A stretch of 64,000 bases of DNA from Viridothelium virens (Eukaryota > Ascomycota > Dothideomycetes > Trypetheliales > Trypetheliaceae): NCBI GenBank assembly GCA_010094025.1, contig ML991828.1, positions 1 through 64,000 of the forward strand, given 5' to 3'. This document shows, piece by piece, positions 55,268 through 64,000 of the stretch. Numbering within the stretch: position 1 is the stretch's first letter; each line of letters opens with the position of its first letter. The position numbers and the translations under genes are program-made. The notes under the pieces were generated by a model, which did no database searches, was not told the DNA's origin, and saw only the letters and a program-made list of their open reading frames with translations.

Positions 55268-56760
55268 ATGGGGGACCTAAACGAAATGGCCGACATAGAC
55301 GACATAGCCAAAATTGATCCGGACCGCGAAGGGTCATCTGAGTCAATTGATTCGACGCCAGAGCTTGAAACGGAAGGTTACCAACAAGAAGTACCCCAAC
55401 CACAAAAGCGCAAGGGAGGAAGGAAACCGGTATGGACCCATTGAGTTTTGAAGTCACTGGGCTGCTCACTGACATGGTCTCTTTGGAGATTTATGCGACG
55501 TCAGAAGAGCGCAAGCAGCGAAATAGGCAGGCTCAAGCAGCTTTTCGCGAACGAAGGACCGAATATATCAAGCAATTGGAGCACACAATTAAACAGCAAG
55601 AAGATAGTCTGCAGACGTTGCAGCAGAACCACAGAACTGCAGCAGACGAATGTCTGATGCTGAGATACAAGAACTCGCTCTTAGAGAGAATCTTACTCGA
55701 AAAAGGTATTTATAAGTTTCACGCAATAAAGGGCACTGAATAAGACTTAACTTCTTCCAGGCATTGATGTCCAAGCTGAACTTCGTACAAAGACTGGAAG
55801 CCCAAATTTGGGGCCTACGCCGGTGCCCCCATCAGCATCAGGCCCACCTGCACAGCCGCCCATGCAGAGAGCACTTTTGAATAGACACACTCAGGCCCAG
55901 CGAAATGTCGCAGGGTTGGCGCCTAAGCTGGAGAGGCCTCAGATTCACACTCGTCAAGGAGTCGGAGTCGGCGCCACTTCGAATTCACCTCAGCAGCCTA
56001 CACCGTCTTCTCATGCGTCATCTCCGTCCGGAGTCTCGGTGCGGTCTCCAGGCGCAAACCCTTCAGGTGGGGTACATTCGCCAACGTCCATCCACTTAGC
56101 TCAGCAGCAAGGACAGCATCCACAACCGTTCCGAACGCATCAGTCGCAGACTTCGCAATATCAGCCGCTTCAGCCGGCGATATCTTCTTCGACCAGCTAT
56201 ACCAGCCCTACAGTCTCGTCAGCTAGTGGGCCTGGAGCAGCGAACGTTGTGAGCGGGACGGGTCTTTATCCCTCACCGTTCCAAAATCATTATGATCAAC
56301 TCGGCAAGCTGACCCTCCCCCTTTTCCATTTGATGGAACTTTGTCGTCCTAGGGTTGACCCGTGAGTACAGAGCAAGAATACGATGCGCAAGCCGACATG
56401 ATTGATGAAGACGCCACCACCTCAAGCGAGCCACCGCGTTCGGCAGGCGTAGGACCAAGCAGTTTTCCTCGCAACCCAGGCCATCAAGGGTCTGATCCAC
56501 ACCAGATGGGTGCGCCATACGGTATGCCACAACAGCAGATAATTCCACCTGGTCAGCCACCTCCCCCAATGCATCACCACCATATACACACCTCTGTAGG
56601 TGAGGCTGGACCTACTTTTGGAGCAGTCAATCAGCTTTACGATCCTTCTTTTGATCCATTGCTAGACTCCGATCCATTCGGACTCTCTGCTAGCATGCAT
56701 TTTCCAACGCAGTATCAATACGAGCAGCAACAGCAGCAAGAGCAACGCTCCCAACAATGA
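55268..56760 (+). CDS. meaB: bZIP transcription factor, MeaB-like
   Basis: Four exons, 55268..55429, 55489..55705, 55761..56303 and 56372..56760, give 436 residues. The basic region follows KRKGGRKP and intron 1: IYATSEERKQRNRQAQAAFR, a Yap/MeaB-like NRxAQxAFR signature with the asparagine at residue 66. The leucine zipper continues RRTEYIKQLEHTIKQQEDSL. The block DECLMLRYKNSLLERILLEK and IDVQAELR is, from memory, typical of the nitrogen-linked regulator MeaB. Intron 3 (56304..56371) seems to use a GC donor (GCAAGC) and restores YDQLEQEYDAQADMIDEDA; reading through instead runs into a stop 20 codons on. The C terminus is Pro, His and Gln rich and ends in a poly-Gln run. It should act in the nucleus. 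MeaB represses genes under some nitrogen conditions in Aspergillus and Fusarium; the same role here is inference. Confidence 0.9.
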
Positions 56761-57475
56761 TTCATGATGGCATGGATAAGTTCTATGAGAATGAAGAGAA
56801 AAGTTTTTGCTCCTGGTAGGGCTTGTGAATATTAATTATGGCGTGGATGTAAATGTCTTTCTATGTGTTCTGGGAATGATAATTTTGATAAGACGTGCAT
56901 GCGCTTACGGTGTCCAATGGGAAAAAAAGTTCGGTTGATGACTGACTGGTCGTCTCGGTTGGCTTGCTTTTAAGGATTAACATAGGTAGATGTTGATCAT
57001 ACGGCGTTGTCGGGCTTCATAGTAGCCTTTGCTCCTAGTTTTAGAATCTTGCGCAGATATAGCATGATTACGTGTAGCTATAAGATCGAAATCGACCCTG
57101 AGGTAGATTGAACCAAAGCCGTTCACTTCTGACAAATCCTGCAGATGAAAGTGCGGCACAGAAATAAAACCCAAAGTGAGGCATTTTGATGTACATAAGG
57201 TAGTAAGTTTTGTAGCTTGCTGTGATTGGGTGGCGCGCACGAGATCAGTCTCGGCTAGTTCCACCACACAGCGACGTAATTTGAGCTCAACCTCTTCACC
57301 AACTCTCCCACGACCCGAGCCCCATTTCATACCGTTGCATACCACGGTATCGACGAAGAGCGGAGCTTCTGAGTCCAGTCAGAAGCACGCTCTCGTGACT
57401 CAAACACATACATCACAGACTGAAGGTCTCCTCTTGACAAAGCGCTGAGGGCGCTAGAATCCTCACTTTGCTGGT
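56761..57475. other. Intergenic, promoter of the Stm1-like gene
   Basis: A 715-bp region between two plus-strand genes. Minus-strand frames here carry no domain. No coding sequence is supported. Confidence 0.55.
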
Positions 57476-59105
57476 ATGGCTGGCATTGCATCCAAGGTAC
57501 GATCTGAACGTGTCTCGACCCATACCATTGTATCTGAATCCATCTCTACCCTCAATTTCATCATGATCGATACTCGGAAGCATCTTTGAATAATTTTGCT
57601 AACTGCTGCCTTACCACAGAACCTCTATGAGCTCTTGGGTAAACACCTCCCTTAAGTCGTCCCTCCCGATGAATCCTTCTTAATAAGACAATAGGCAACG
57701 ACCCTGAACAAGATCCAGAAAGGGAGCCCGAACCGCCCACGAAGGCCATTGACAAGCCTACCTCACGGCCGGGCAAGCGCAATGCTGGCGCTGACGCTCC
57801 GATAAAGGAAACGGCAAGATCTGGAGGAGGAGGAGGAGGGCGCGGAGGACGTCGTGACAACTTCTCTGGCAATGAAGGAGGTTCGTTTTCCAATATCAAC
57901 CTCTGATCAATAAGCGATCTGCGCGGCACAGCTCTCTTGGTCTTGGCAACATTTCCATCGAACAGACTAAACTAATGCAAAAATTCAGCGTTTCGCGACC
58001 GAGATGTCGGCAGATCTAATAATCGCGAACGTGCTCCAGATGATGGATTGCGTCAGGATCGGCACCCTGACCGCTTGAGAGGTACGACAAATTTCCTGTC
58101 CCGTACACTTCAGACATTACCGAACTCATTATTTGCAGACCCGAATACTCATCGTGATATCGACGGTCGCCCACGTGGCTCTCGCGGAGGACGAGGATTT
58201 GGTGGACGCGGAACGCGCACTGCACGCGATGATCGTCATACTCGCAATCCCGGCACTGGTACCGCGTACGTCCTCCACCCTATCCCCAATTCTCGTGCTA
58301 CCGATCGATTTGCTTCAAGGCCTCTCCACTAACGACATATTTCTGTAGGGACCATGAGAAACAAGCATCTCACGGGTGGGGTGACGCCACCGGCGAAGGC
58401 GAGCTCGCCGACGAACTAGCTGGCGACCGCATTGCTAAGCAAGAAGAAGCCACTGGCGGCTGGGACACCGAAGACCACCCGCCTCTCGACGATGAAGGCA
58501 ACGTCCCTGACACCGCCACCGCTGACGAACGAGCCGCCGCTGACAACGCCGAAAACGCGGCGCCTGCGGAGCCCGAAATCAACACCAAATCTCTCGATGA
58601 CTACATGGCCGAGCAAATGGAGAAGCGAGCTGCGCTCGGTGGGCCTCTGGCTGCGCGCCAGGCGAATGAGGGTGGCGCGGGCAAGTTTCCAGAGGGCAAA
58701 GCACTCAAGAAAGATGATGCTGCTACTGGAGATTTCATTGCTGGATCGGGCCCGAAGTCGAAGCGGGAGAGGGAGAGGAAGGTGAGAAACGTCCTGGATA
58801 TCGATCAAGCATGGGACGAGACTCGGGCGGGCTACAGTGGAAGAGGTGGTGGCGGACGAGGTGGGCGCGGCCGTGGGGAAGGGGGTTTCAGGGGCGAAGG
58901 CGGTCGTGGGAGAGGTGGATTCCGTGAATCCCGCGGAGACCGTGGAGACCGTGGTGGAGACCGTGGTGGCGACCGTGGCGGTCGCGGACGTGGCGACTTC
59001 CGTGGTGGACGTGGTGGGTCTCGGGGTGGAGATAGGGGAGGGGAGAGAGGTGGACGTGGCCCCAACTTGAGCGATGAGAGCGCATTTCCCAGTCTGGGAT
59101 CGTAG
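57476..59105 (+). CDS. Stm1/SERBP1-type ribosome- and mRNA-binding protein
   Basis: Six exons, 57476..57496, 57620..57638, 57695..57880, 57989..58081, 58139..58265 and 58349..59105, give 400 residues. Introns run from 56 to 123 bp. The first two exons code just MAGIASK and NLYELLG; the second is a 19-nt microexon. The N-terminal NLYELLGNDPEQDPE is the family's leading motif. The hyaluronan/mRNA-binding domain reads GWGDATGEGELADELAGDRI, then DEEGNVPDTATADERAADNA in related form, and TKSLDDYMAEQMEKRAALGG. The last 100 residues are RGG repeats (GRGGRGRGEGGFRGEG, RGDRGDRGGDRGGDRGG). Stm1 and SERBP1 occupy the mRNA channel of idle 80S ribosomes and preserve them under stress. Cytoplasmic. The RGG part is also a degenerate tandem DNA repeat of about 15 bp (58830-59070). 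Confidence 0.9.
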
Positions 59106-59514
59106 CAGTGCCTCTGGTGACTGCAATGCTGGATTCTCAAGAGAACAAAGAGCAACTGAGTGTGGCTTTAAACGGAATGGACGAATCAGTTGACAGGAGG
59201 TGAATAATACAGCTATGGATTCTATTACTCTGGCTACGACACTTCAAGGGAGGGAAAAGTATTCGGCGGTCAATTTGTAGTATCGGTGCAGTTTATCTCG
59301 GAAGATGGACCCGTTTCCTAGATACGTTGAGGGCGACTGGACGAGATTTCTTATGAATTGCTTCTAATCTGTTTTGACCTCTCATGCGCCTGAGCTCCAA
59401 GGGTTGCTATGGGCGCTGTCACATCAGCTTGACTCAAAAGGTCTTCCTCTCCACCGTACGCCTTGCCGAATCAGTTTGATATAGTTCCTTGCAGAGAATG
59501 CTACAAATTCGGCC
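59106..59514. other. Intergenic, no gene seen
   Basis: A 400-bp stretch between two plus-strand genes with no supported coding sequence; it should hold the 3' end of the Stm1-like transcript and the promoter of the next reading frame. Confidence 0.55.
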
Positions 59515-60282
59515 ATGAATGCATTGAAAGCGTTGAAACTACAAGGATGGCGGATCAACCTTTCCCCGAACTTCTCTCTCGACCAGGGCTCTAAACCTCA
59601 TCCCCAAAGCAACGCGTCGTCTCCTGGCCCTTCCGAACTATCCAGCAAAGTCGCCACGCATTACAATGTTCCGTCGATATCCAAGTAGATGAATCTCATG
59701 TCCTCTTACTCTGGAAAGGCCCCCTGCAGCATTAGCGACACCCTGCGGACTCTTACCGAAAGGCCTTGCTCTATTCCTTCCTGCTGCTGCAGCGTATCGA
59801 CTGTCCTGCTTCAAGCTCTGAGCTCCGCCTTAGCTATCGCCTCCTCAAGTTCCAGTATTGTACTCTCTATCGGCTGCGGAAGTGGCATTCTTGAAGCTCT
59901 ACTACTTGTCTGGCTTCAGAAGCAATCAAGCCAAGGAGACATTGCTACTATCCTTGGGGTGGAGGTTATAGGGAAGGAAGTCACTGCGCTGCAGCCGGAG
60001 GAAGTTGTGCATGTGCCTGGAACCTGGGCAACGTGCGAGTTGGCGCGACAAGCAAGCGCATGGCTGTTTGTGTATCCCCGAGAACCGGGGCTGCTGAAAA
60101 GGTACCTGGATGAGTACGGGCATGGTGATATTAGAAAAATTGTGTGGCTCGGACCGAAGGTTGATTGGAGTGCTTTTGTGGATGTTGTTGGGGAAATAGA
60201 GGGATGGGATGCTCCAGATGTCACGGAAGATTGTGGTGCTGCGGAGTATGAGATGCTTGTCGTAATTCAGAAGCCCAATTGA
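59515..60282 (+). pseudogene. Methyltransferase-like gene interrupted by one in-frame TAG
   Basis: One reading frame starts with ATG at 59515 (MNALKALKLQGWRINLSPNF), reaches KVATHYNVPSISK, meets a TAG at 59686-59688 and continues in the same frame from an ATG at 59689 (MNLMSSYSGKAPCSISDTLR) to 60282. The second part alone codes 197 residues. It contains IVLSIGCGSGILEALLLVWL, a SAM-binding glycine-rich motif, then ILGVEVIGKEVTALQPEEVV and HVPGTWATCELARQASAWLF. I do not recognise the exact family. The two parts look like one protein cut by a single stop (a C-to-T change at CAG would suffice), which makes this a likely recent pseudogene. Alternatives are a small missed intron ending in the AG of TAG, or the second ATG being the true start of a shorter protein. 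Confidence 0.5.
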
Positions 60283-61390
60283 GGCCTTTGATAATACGAG
60301 GTATGCGATATTCCCTATCCCTCCCCCTCCCCGCTCAGAAGATCGTTTGTGCCAGTGCTGACAGCGGTTTCGCTGCGGAACACTTTGGCAGTTGGCAAAA
60401 ATGAGGTGGCGGGTCGCGAAGTCGGTGATGGAGGCTCAGACAGTTGCCCCTGCCGTGATCTCACAAATCTAGATCCAGCCGCGCTACAACCCTTCTGGGT
60501 GTCTCTTGGCAAAGCAGATCAATATTGTTTCCTAATGACTGCTATGCTATTGTCACATGGAACTTTGGGGAACAAGCGGTCCCATGAGTAGCAGTCGACA
60601 GGCGGTGAGGCAAACTGAAACCACCAAATCCCTTAAAATCTCTCACCATTCTTTCTGGACATCTGATCCGACAGTGGCAACATGATGACACGCTATTCTG
60701 TCAAAAACTTGGACGGCATTGTTTGTCAAAAGTGGTGTAGCCTCGCTGTAACTTACACGTCAGGGCCTGCTGATGAAGTTGTTGCCAGCGGATTTTGCGC
60801 TCTTTGTTGGTAGCGCCAAAAAGTCACCAGCACCCATCAAATCGCATATAGGATAGGAGTTTTTCCTAGTTTCTTAAGAATGCAACCAAAAATTGAGTAT
60901 CAACATACATTTCTCATCGTAGGTCACACAATATGTGTCTCCTGTGACTCTGTTTTTTGGCACGCTTCCAGCCTCCCCAATTTTGAGATCACTGTGAGAC
61001 GTCATGCATGGCGGCAGAATTCATCTACTATTGTCGAGACTGCCTATTGACATAGTCAATTGAGTCAGGCTTGAAAGTTCGGTTCATCTATATAAGTCAG
61101 TGACCTCGACTGATACTCGACGAAATCTCCAAAATATCTTTCTCTCGCTACTTTCTCTCAATTCCCTCTGCAATCCCATACTGCATCAATTCGATCAGCT
61201 TCAAAGCACTCATACCCTTCATTGCCACATTCTGCTGCAGCTGGCTACAGCACCCAAACATTATTCATTGGATCCGCCATCGGTCCTTTCCCTCACCTAC
61301 GACTACAGTCATCTTCAGACACCTCCTCGTCCCTTTGCCTCTTTTTACCCTACCGCAAGGCCTATCCCTCTACTCCTCTTCGACCACATC
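60283..61390. other. Intergenic, promoter of the TPR gene
   Basis: A 1.1-kb region without a supported gene. It ends with a clear TATA box, TATATAA at 61089-61095, then about 295 bp of C/T-rich leader. An open frame reads through the leader from 61100, but its composition is not protein-like. Confidence 0.6.
61089..61095 (+). promoter_or_regulatory. TATA box of the TPR gene
   Basis: TATATAA lies 296 bp before the chosen ATG at 61391 and immediately before a C/T-rich leader, so transcription probably starts near 61120. No other TATA-like sequence stands out in this upstream region. Confidence 0.5.
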
Positions 61391-62416
61391 ATGGAATACA
61401 GGACCAGCTTCGCAACAGCAGAGATCAGCTTCCGCAATAGCAGAAATGTGCCCCAAAGGGCCTCCAGTGATATCAGCGGACAGCCTACCACTAACGGATC
61501 GATTCGACCGAAGGCAATGCTCGACATCTGGGCCAACGCGACCCTCCTCTTCAGCAACATGGCTTTTGAACAAGCCCTCATCGAATACCAGCGATTGATT
61601 TCGTTTCGTCCCTCCGACACCTATCAAGCCGTCATCTTCCTCAATATGGGTCTCATCCGCTGCATACTCGGCGAGAACTATCGCGGACTCGAATGCTTCG
61701 ACAAAGCCACGGAGAAATGTTCGCATCTAGCAATCGGCTGGCTCCTCCAAGGCATCACCTCATACATGCTCCAGAAATTCCAGGATGCCGTAGCCCAACT
61801 CGAGAACTGCCTCGCCTGCTTCACCCCCGGCGCCGAAGCCATCGACTACGGACTCATCGGCCTCGACTTCATCCTCTCCCGCCGCGACGTGGAAGAAAAC
61901 ATCAAAATCTCCCAGGAGGCCCTCCTCTTCCTCCGCTGGCGCCTCGCCCCGATCCCCAAGCGCGTCGCAGGCCTCCAACTCATCGAACCCCTCTTCCCGA
62001 CCTCTCCCTCCTCACCACCCCCACAGCACCACGAGGCCACCTCGGACCCCACATCCCCCGCGACGTGGTACGTCTCCGGGCGAGGTGGGGTCCGGCAAAC
62101 CTTCCAATACGGCCTCGACGGTGCTGCGGACTCCCCTCCCTCCTCCACCGACTTTACCCTCCTGGGGCCTCCTTCGTGGTTGCAAGCCGCGAAGGAGGCG
62201 AGGGCGCAAGCGTACTATGTTGGCTTCGCTGCCCTCAAGACTGAGGGCATCCAGTGTGCGCTGGATAGCTTCCCCTCGCCGCTGCGGACGGAGTTCGCGC
62301 GCGGGGAGGCCCTCAATCGGTTGGAGGGGGATGAGGAGGGGAGCGAGGAGTTGTTGGAGAGGTGGTTTGAGGAGAGGGAGAGGATGAGGGGGGGGAAGGC
62401 TGTGAGGGCGTCGTAG
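61391..62416 (+). CDS. TPR protein resembling the p67phox/NoxR N-terminal domain
   Basis: A single exon of 341 residues starting MEYRTSFATAEISFRNSRN. Residues 40-170 hold tetratricopeptide-like helices: IWANATLLFSNMAFEQALIE, VIFLNMGLIRCILGENYRGL, ATEKCSHLAIGWLLQGITSY and FQDAVAQLENCLACFTPGAE. The closing EAIDYGLIGLDFILSRRDVE resembles the IDYxxLGLxFxLxxxEVxxN segment that ends the TPR domain of p67phox and fungal NoxR, the regulator of NADPH oxidase. The PB1 and SH3 domains of NoxR are absent; the remainder is a Ser/Pro-rich stretch and a Glu/Arg-rich C terminus (ERWFEERERMRGGKAVRAS). So it may bind Rac-like GTPases or be an independent TPR protein. Similarity to NoxR is by eye and should be tested. 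Confidence 0.78.
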   Translation: MEYRTSFATAEISFRNSRNVPQRASSDISGQPTTNGSIRPKAMLDIWANATLLFSNMAFEQALIEYQRLISFRPSDTYQAVIFLNMGLIRCILGENYRGLECFDKATEKCSHLAIGWLLQGITSYMLQKFQDAVAQLENCLACFTPGAEAIDYGLIGLDFILSRRDVEENIKISQEALLFLRWRLAPIPKRVAGLQLIEPLFPTSPSSPPPQHHEATSDPTSPATWYVSGRGGVRQTFQYGLDGAADSPPSSTDFTLLGPPSWLQAAKEARAQAYYVGFAALKTEGIQCALDSFPSPLRTEFARGEALNRLEGDEEGSEELLERWFEERERMRGGKAVRAS

Positions 62417-62701
62417 GGAGATAGGGGGAGCTCTGGTGGAGGATGGTTGTGGGGAGGGGGGATGGGTGGGTTGGGCTGGGAGGTAGGGCGTTTGGGAATT
62501 TTCATGTAACTAGATGAAAATTATTAGGACCGAATATGAGGAACGTTTTGCTTCGGAGCTGACCCCATGATGCTATGATCTAGTGCGGTAAAGAGGTGTG
62601 GGTCAATCTCCAGGCACTTTAATTGGGAATCTGGCCGGATTTTGGGTACGACTCTACCATGTCTTCCCCCAGTCTTCTCCTTAACTCCTAAAGCAATTAC
62701 A
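62417..62701. other. Convergent intergenic region
   Basis: A 285-bp gap between the 3' ends of the TPR gene and the HAD-domain gene. It starts with a G-rich tract (62420-62470). No gene is seen. Confidence 0.55.
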
Positions 62702-64000
62702 TCAGGGATGGCGCACACATTGAGCTACAGGTTCTTCGTTCTTGAGAGATGCATTGATCAATACAATTTCTTGTCCGAAAATCGATTCGATGAATTTCGG
62801 GTCCGTGAGCTCCATTACGGGAAGTTTGGTAGTATCCAATCGCGGTTTGACCGTTCCAGATAGTAAGACCTGACGGGCTTCAAGATTGTCATGCTCGATC
62901 GCTCCCTGCAATTTGGCCTCCATCGATTTGCTTCTCGCCTGTTCTTCGCCAACCACAACGATGGCTACGTGAGCGTTCTTAAGCATTCCCAGGTCCAATG
63001 GACTGTCCCCAAATGCCCAAGTGTGAAGGCCATATGTGTCCCGCACTTGAGCTGTCAGGGCTGCTCTCACCTCACGTGTGACAACAAAACCGTCTGAGAT
63101 ACGTCCCCCTCCGATCACTTTAACCATTTCAGCCAGGCCCTCTCTCTCCAGCACTTTTTTCCACACGAGTTGTAGCCCGGAAGTCACAACGACCGCTCCT
63201 ACATGTCTGTATCTGCCGATTCGACCCAGAAGCGATCTGAACTGTGGATATAGTTTGACCTGGTCAGCAACAGTTTGACAAGTTTTCTCGAAACTGGTAT
63301 CGTCAACTGCCTCTTCACACACTAAAATTGCTTGGCGGAACGCTTCATAGCTGTACCCCATTGGGCTTTTGAATATCTCTCTCCAAGTCCATTTCTCACC
63401 CGTCCATGCTCGTTCAGTGGAGATCTGGTCCCAAAACAGGTCACCGGCATCCTCTGGAGCCAACGTCTTATCTGCGTCAACGATCAAGAGATGTTCTAGT
63501 TGGCTCCTTTTGGATTTCAGAGCCTTGAAAGCCTTGTCTAGAGCTCTTTCGGCTTGGGTCGTGTTCGCTTGTTCCGAATGCTGTTTAAAATGGCGGAGTA
63601 GTGGCACTACTTTGCGGATTCGATCTTGATCGGAGGCGTCGGGGCTGTCAAAGAGCCTTGAGAACAGGATCCTGTGATCGTAACAGACCTTACGCAGTGC
63701 GGCCTCCTCAGTCTTCCTCCATTTTTCCAGATGCTCGATTGATGCTTTGCCTCGTGACCTAGTGTCTTTACCACGGCGTTCAGAGGCGAGGAAGCCAGGA
63801 ACATCGAAGTAGATGATGTGAATGAATGTTTTTTGGTCGCTTTCCGTCCAGACAACTTGTCCCTTCGTCTCGCCTTCCGACCAGAACATGTAATGACCTA
63901 CCACGACACCGGTCTTGCCAGTCTTAGCACATTTCTCTCGAATCCCATTGGTAGCACGTTCTCGAGATTCGTCCTGTTCTTTCTTTGCGAGATTCTTGAA
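62702..64000 (-). CDS. P-loop/HAD protein of the fungal UPRTase fusion family, partial
   Basis: The reading frame is open from the right edge to a stop at 62702, so the 5' end lies outside the window; at least 432 residues are present. The right-hand part is the end of a kinase-like P-loop region (VGHYMFWSEGETKGQ, TFIHIIYFDVPGFLASERRG). A HAD phosphatase-like domain follows: motif I HLLIVDADKTLAPEDAGDLF, motif II VGAVVVTSGLQLVWKKVLER, and motif III WAFGDSPLDLGMLKNAHVAI with VVVGEEQARSKSMEAKLQGA. This order is known from long fungal proteins annotated as uracil phosphoribosyltransferases. There a phosphoribosyltransferase domain comes after the block SPRLDTTRLPLIQLT. Here the matching block (KPRLDTTKLPVMELTDPKFI) is followed by only about 30 residues and a stop, so that last domain is missing. 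Nucleotide salvage is a guess. Confidence 0.83.
   Translation of the reverse strand, partial: FKNLAKKEQDESRERATNGIREKCAKTGKTGVVVGHYMFWSEGETKGQVVWTESDQKTFIHIIYFDVPGFLASERRGKDTRSRGKASIEHLEKWRKTEEAALRKVCYDHRILFSRLFDSPDASDQDRIRKVVPLLRHFKQHSEQANTTQAERALDKAFKALKSKRSQLEHLLIVDADKTLAPEDAGDLFWDQISTERAWTGEKWTWREIFKSPMGYSYEAFRQAILVCEEAVDDTSFEKTCQTVADQVKLYPQFRSLLGRIGRYRHVGAVVVTSGLQLVWKKVLEREGLAEMVKVIGGGRISDGFVVTREVRAALTAQVRDTYGLHTWAFGDSPLDLGMLKNAHVAIVVVGEEQARSKSMEAKLQGAIEHDNLEARQVLLSGTVKPRLDTTKLPVMELTDPKFIESIFGQEIVLINASLKNEEPVAQCVRHP

Noticed and set aside
58830-59070. Tandem repeat that might be a minisatellite
   Set aside because: The repetition is explained by RGG codons of the Stm1-like protein, so it is recorded there rather than as a separate repeat.
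61100-61390. Longer N terminus for the TPR protein
   Set aside because: The frame is open, but its sequence is leader-like and lies directly behind a TATA box, so the ATG at 61391 is the better start.
1-64000. tRNA genes, rRNA, CRISPR arrays and virus-like or transposable elements
   Set aside because: I looked for B-box-like GGTTCGAATCC sequences, regular spaced repeats, integrase, reverse transcriptase and transposase motifs in the translations and saw none.

Overview
The window is nuclear DNA of a filamentous ascomycete (Pezizomycotina). The evidence is a HET-domain gene, genes with many short introns (mostly 49-110 bp, GT-AG with short branch-point motifs), fungal-only families (fungal F-box, Sec39, Kri1, a MeaB-type bZIP, a TmpA-like membrane oxidoreductase, S28 peptidase) and compact intergenic DNA with genes on both strands. 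A dothideomycete or close relative is my best guess, but this is inference. I saw no rRNA, tRNA, CRISPR, transposon or viral element.

Left part (0-16 kb): a two-exon HET gene (+), a two-exon F-box gene (-), a J-domain protein with a long disordered tail (-), a small unknown gene (-), a calcineurin-like phosphoesterase (-), a four-exon D-galactonate dehydratase-like gene (+) and a single-pass membrane protein with a Ser/Thr/Pro stalk (+). Middle part (16-36 kb): SEC39 (+), about 2.8 kb of gene-poor DNA with decayed coding fragments, an SRR1-domain gene (+), a four-exon O-methyltransferase (+), a family III CoA-transferase (+), a three-exon acidic-tail unknown gene (-), then an AMP-dependent acyl-CoA ligase (-) facing a TmpA-like membrane oxidoreductase (+) across a 1.2-kb shared upstream region. 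These last four enzymes resemble specialised-metabolism tailoring genes, but no PKS, NRPS or terpene synthase is present, so I do not call a cluster.

Right part (36-64 kb): a multi-pass membrane protein (+), an alpha/beta hydrolase (-) whose start is about 30 bp from a previously hidden four-exon small gene (+), a fungal LPLEIRNxIY-type unknown gene (-), a four-exon short-chain dehydrogenase (+), KRI1 (-), a secreted S28 serine carboxypeptidase (-), a thioredoxin with a C-terminal extension (+), a four-exon arrestin-domain protein (-), a MeaB-like bZIP regulator with an apparent GC-AG intron (+), an Stm1/SERBP1-type ribosome-associated protein with a 19-nt microexon (+), a methyltransferase-like reading frame interrupted by one in-frame TAG (+), a p67phox/NoxR-like TPR protein (+), and the 3' part of a P-loop/HAD gene of the fungal uracil-phosphoribosyltransferase fusion family that lacks the final domain and runs off the right edge (-).

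Exon joins were worked out by hand from splice signals, reading phase and family sequence. They are models without transcript support. Coordinates given for multi-exon genes are the span from start to stop codon, with exons listed in the evidence.
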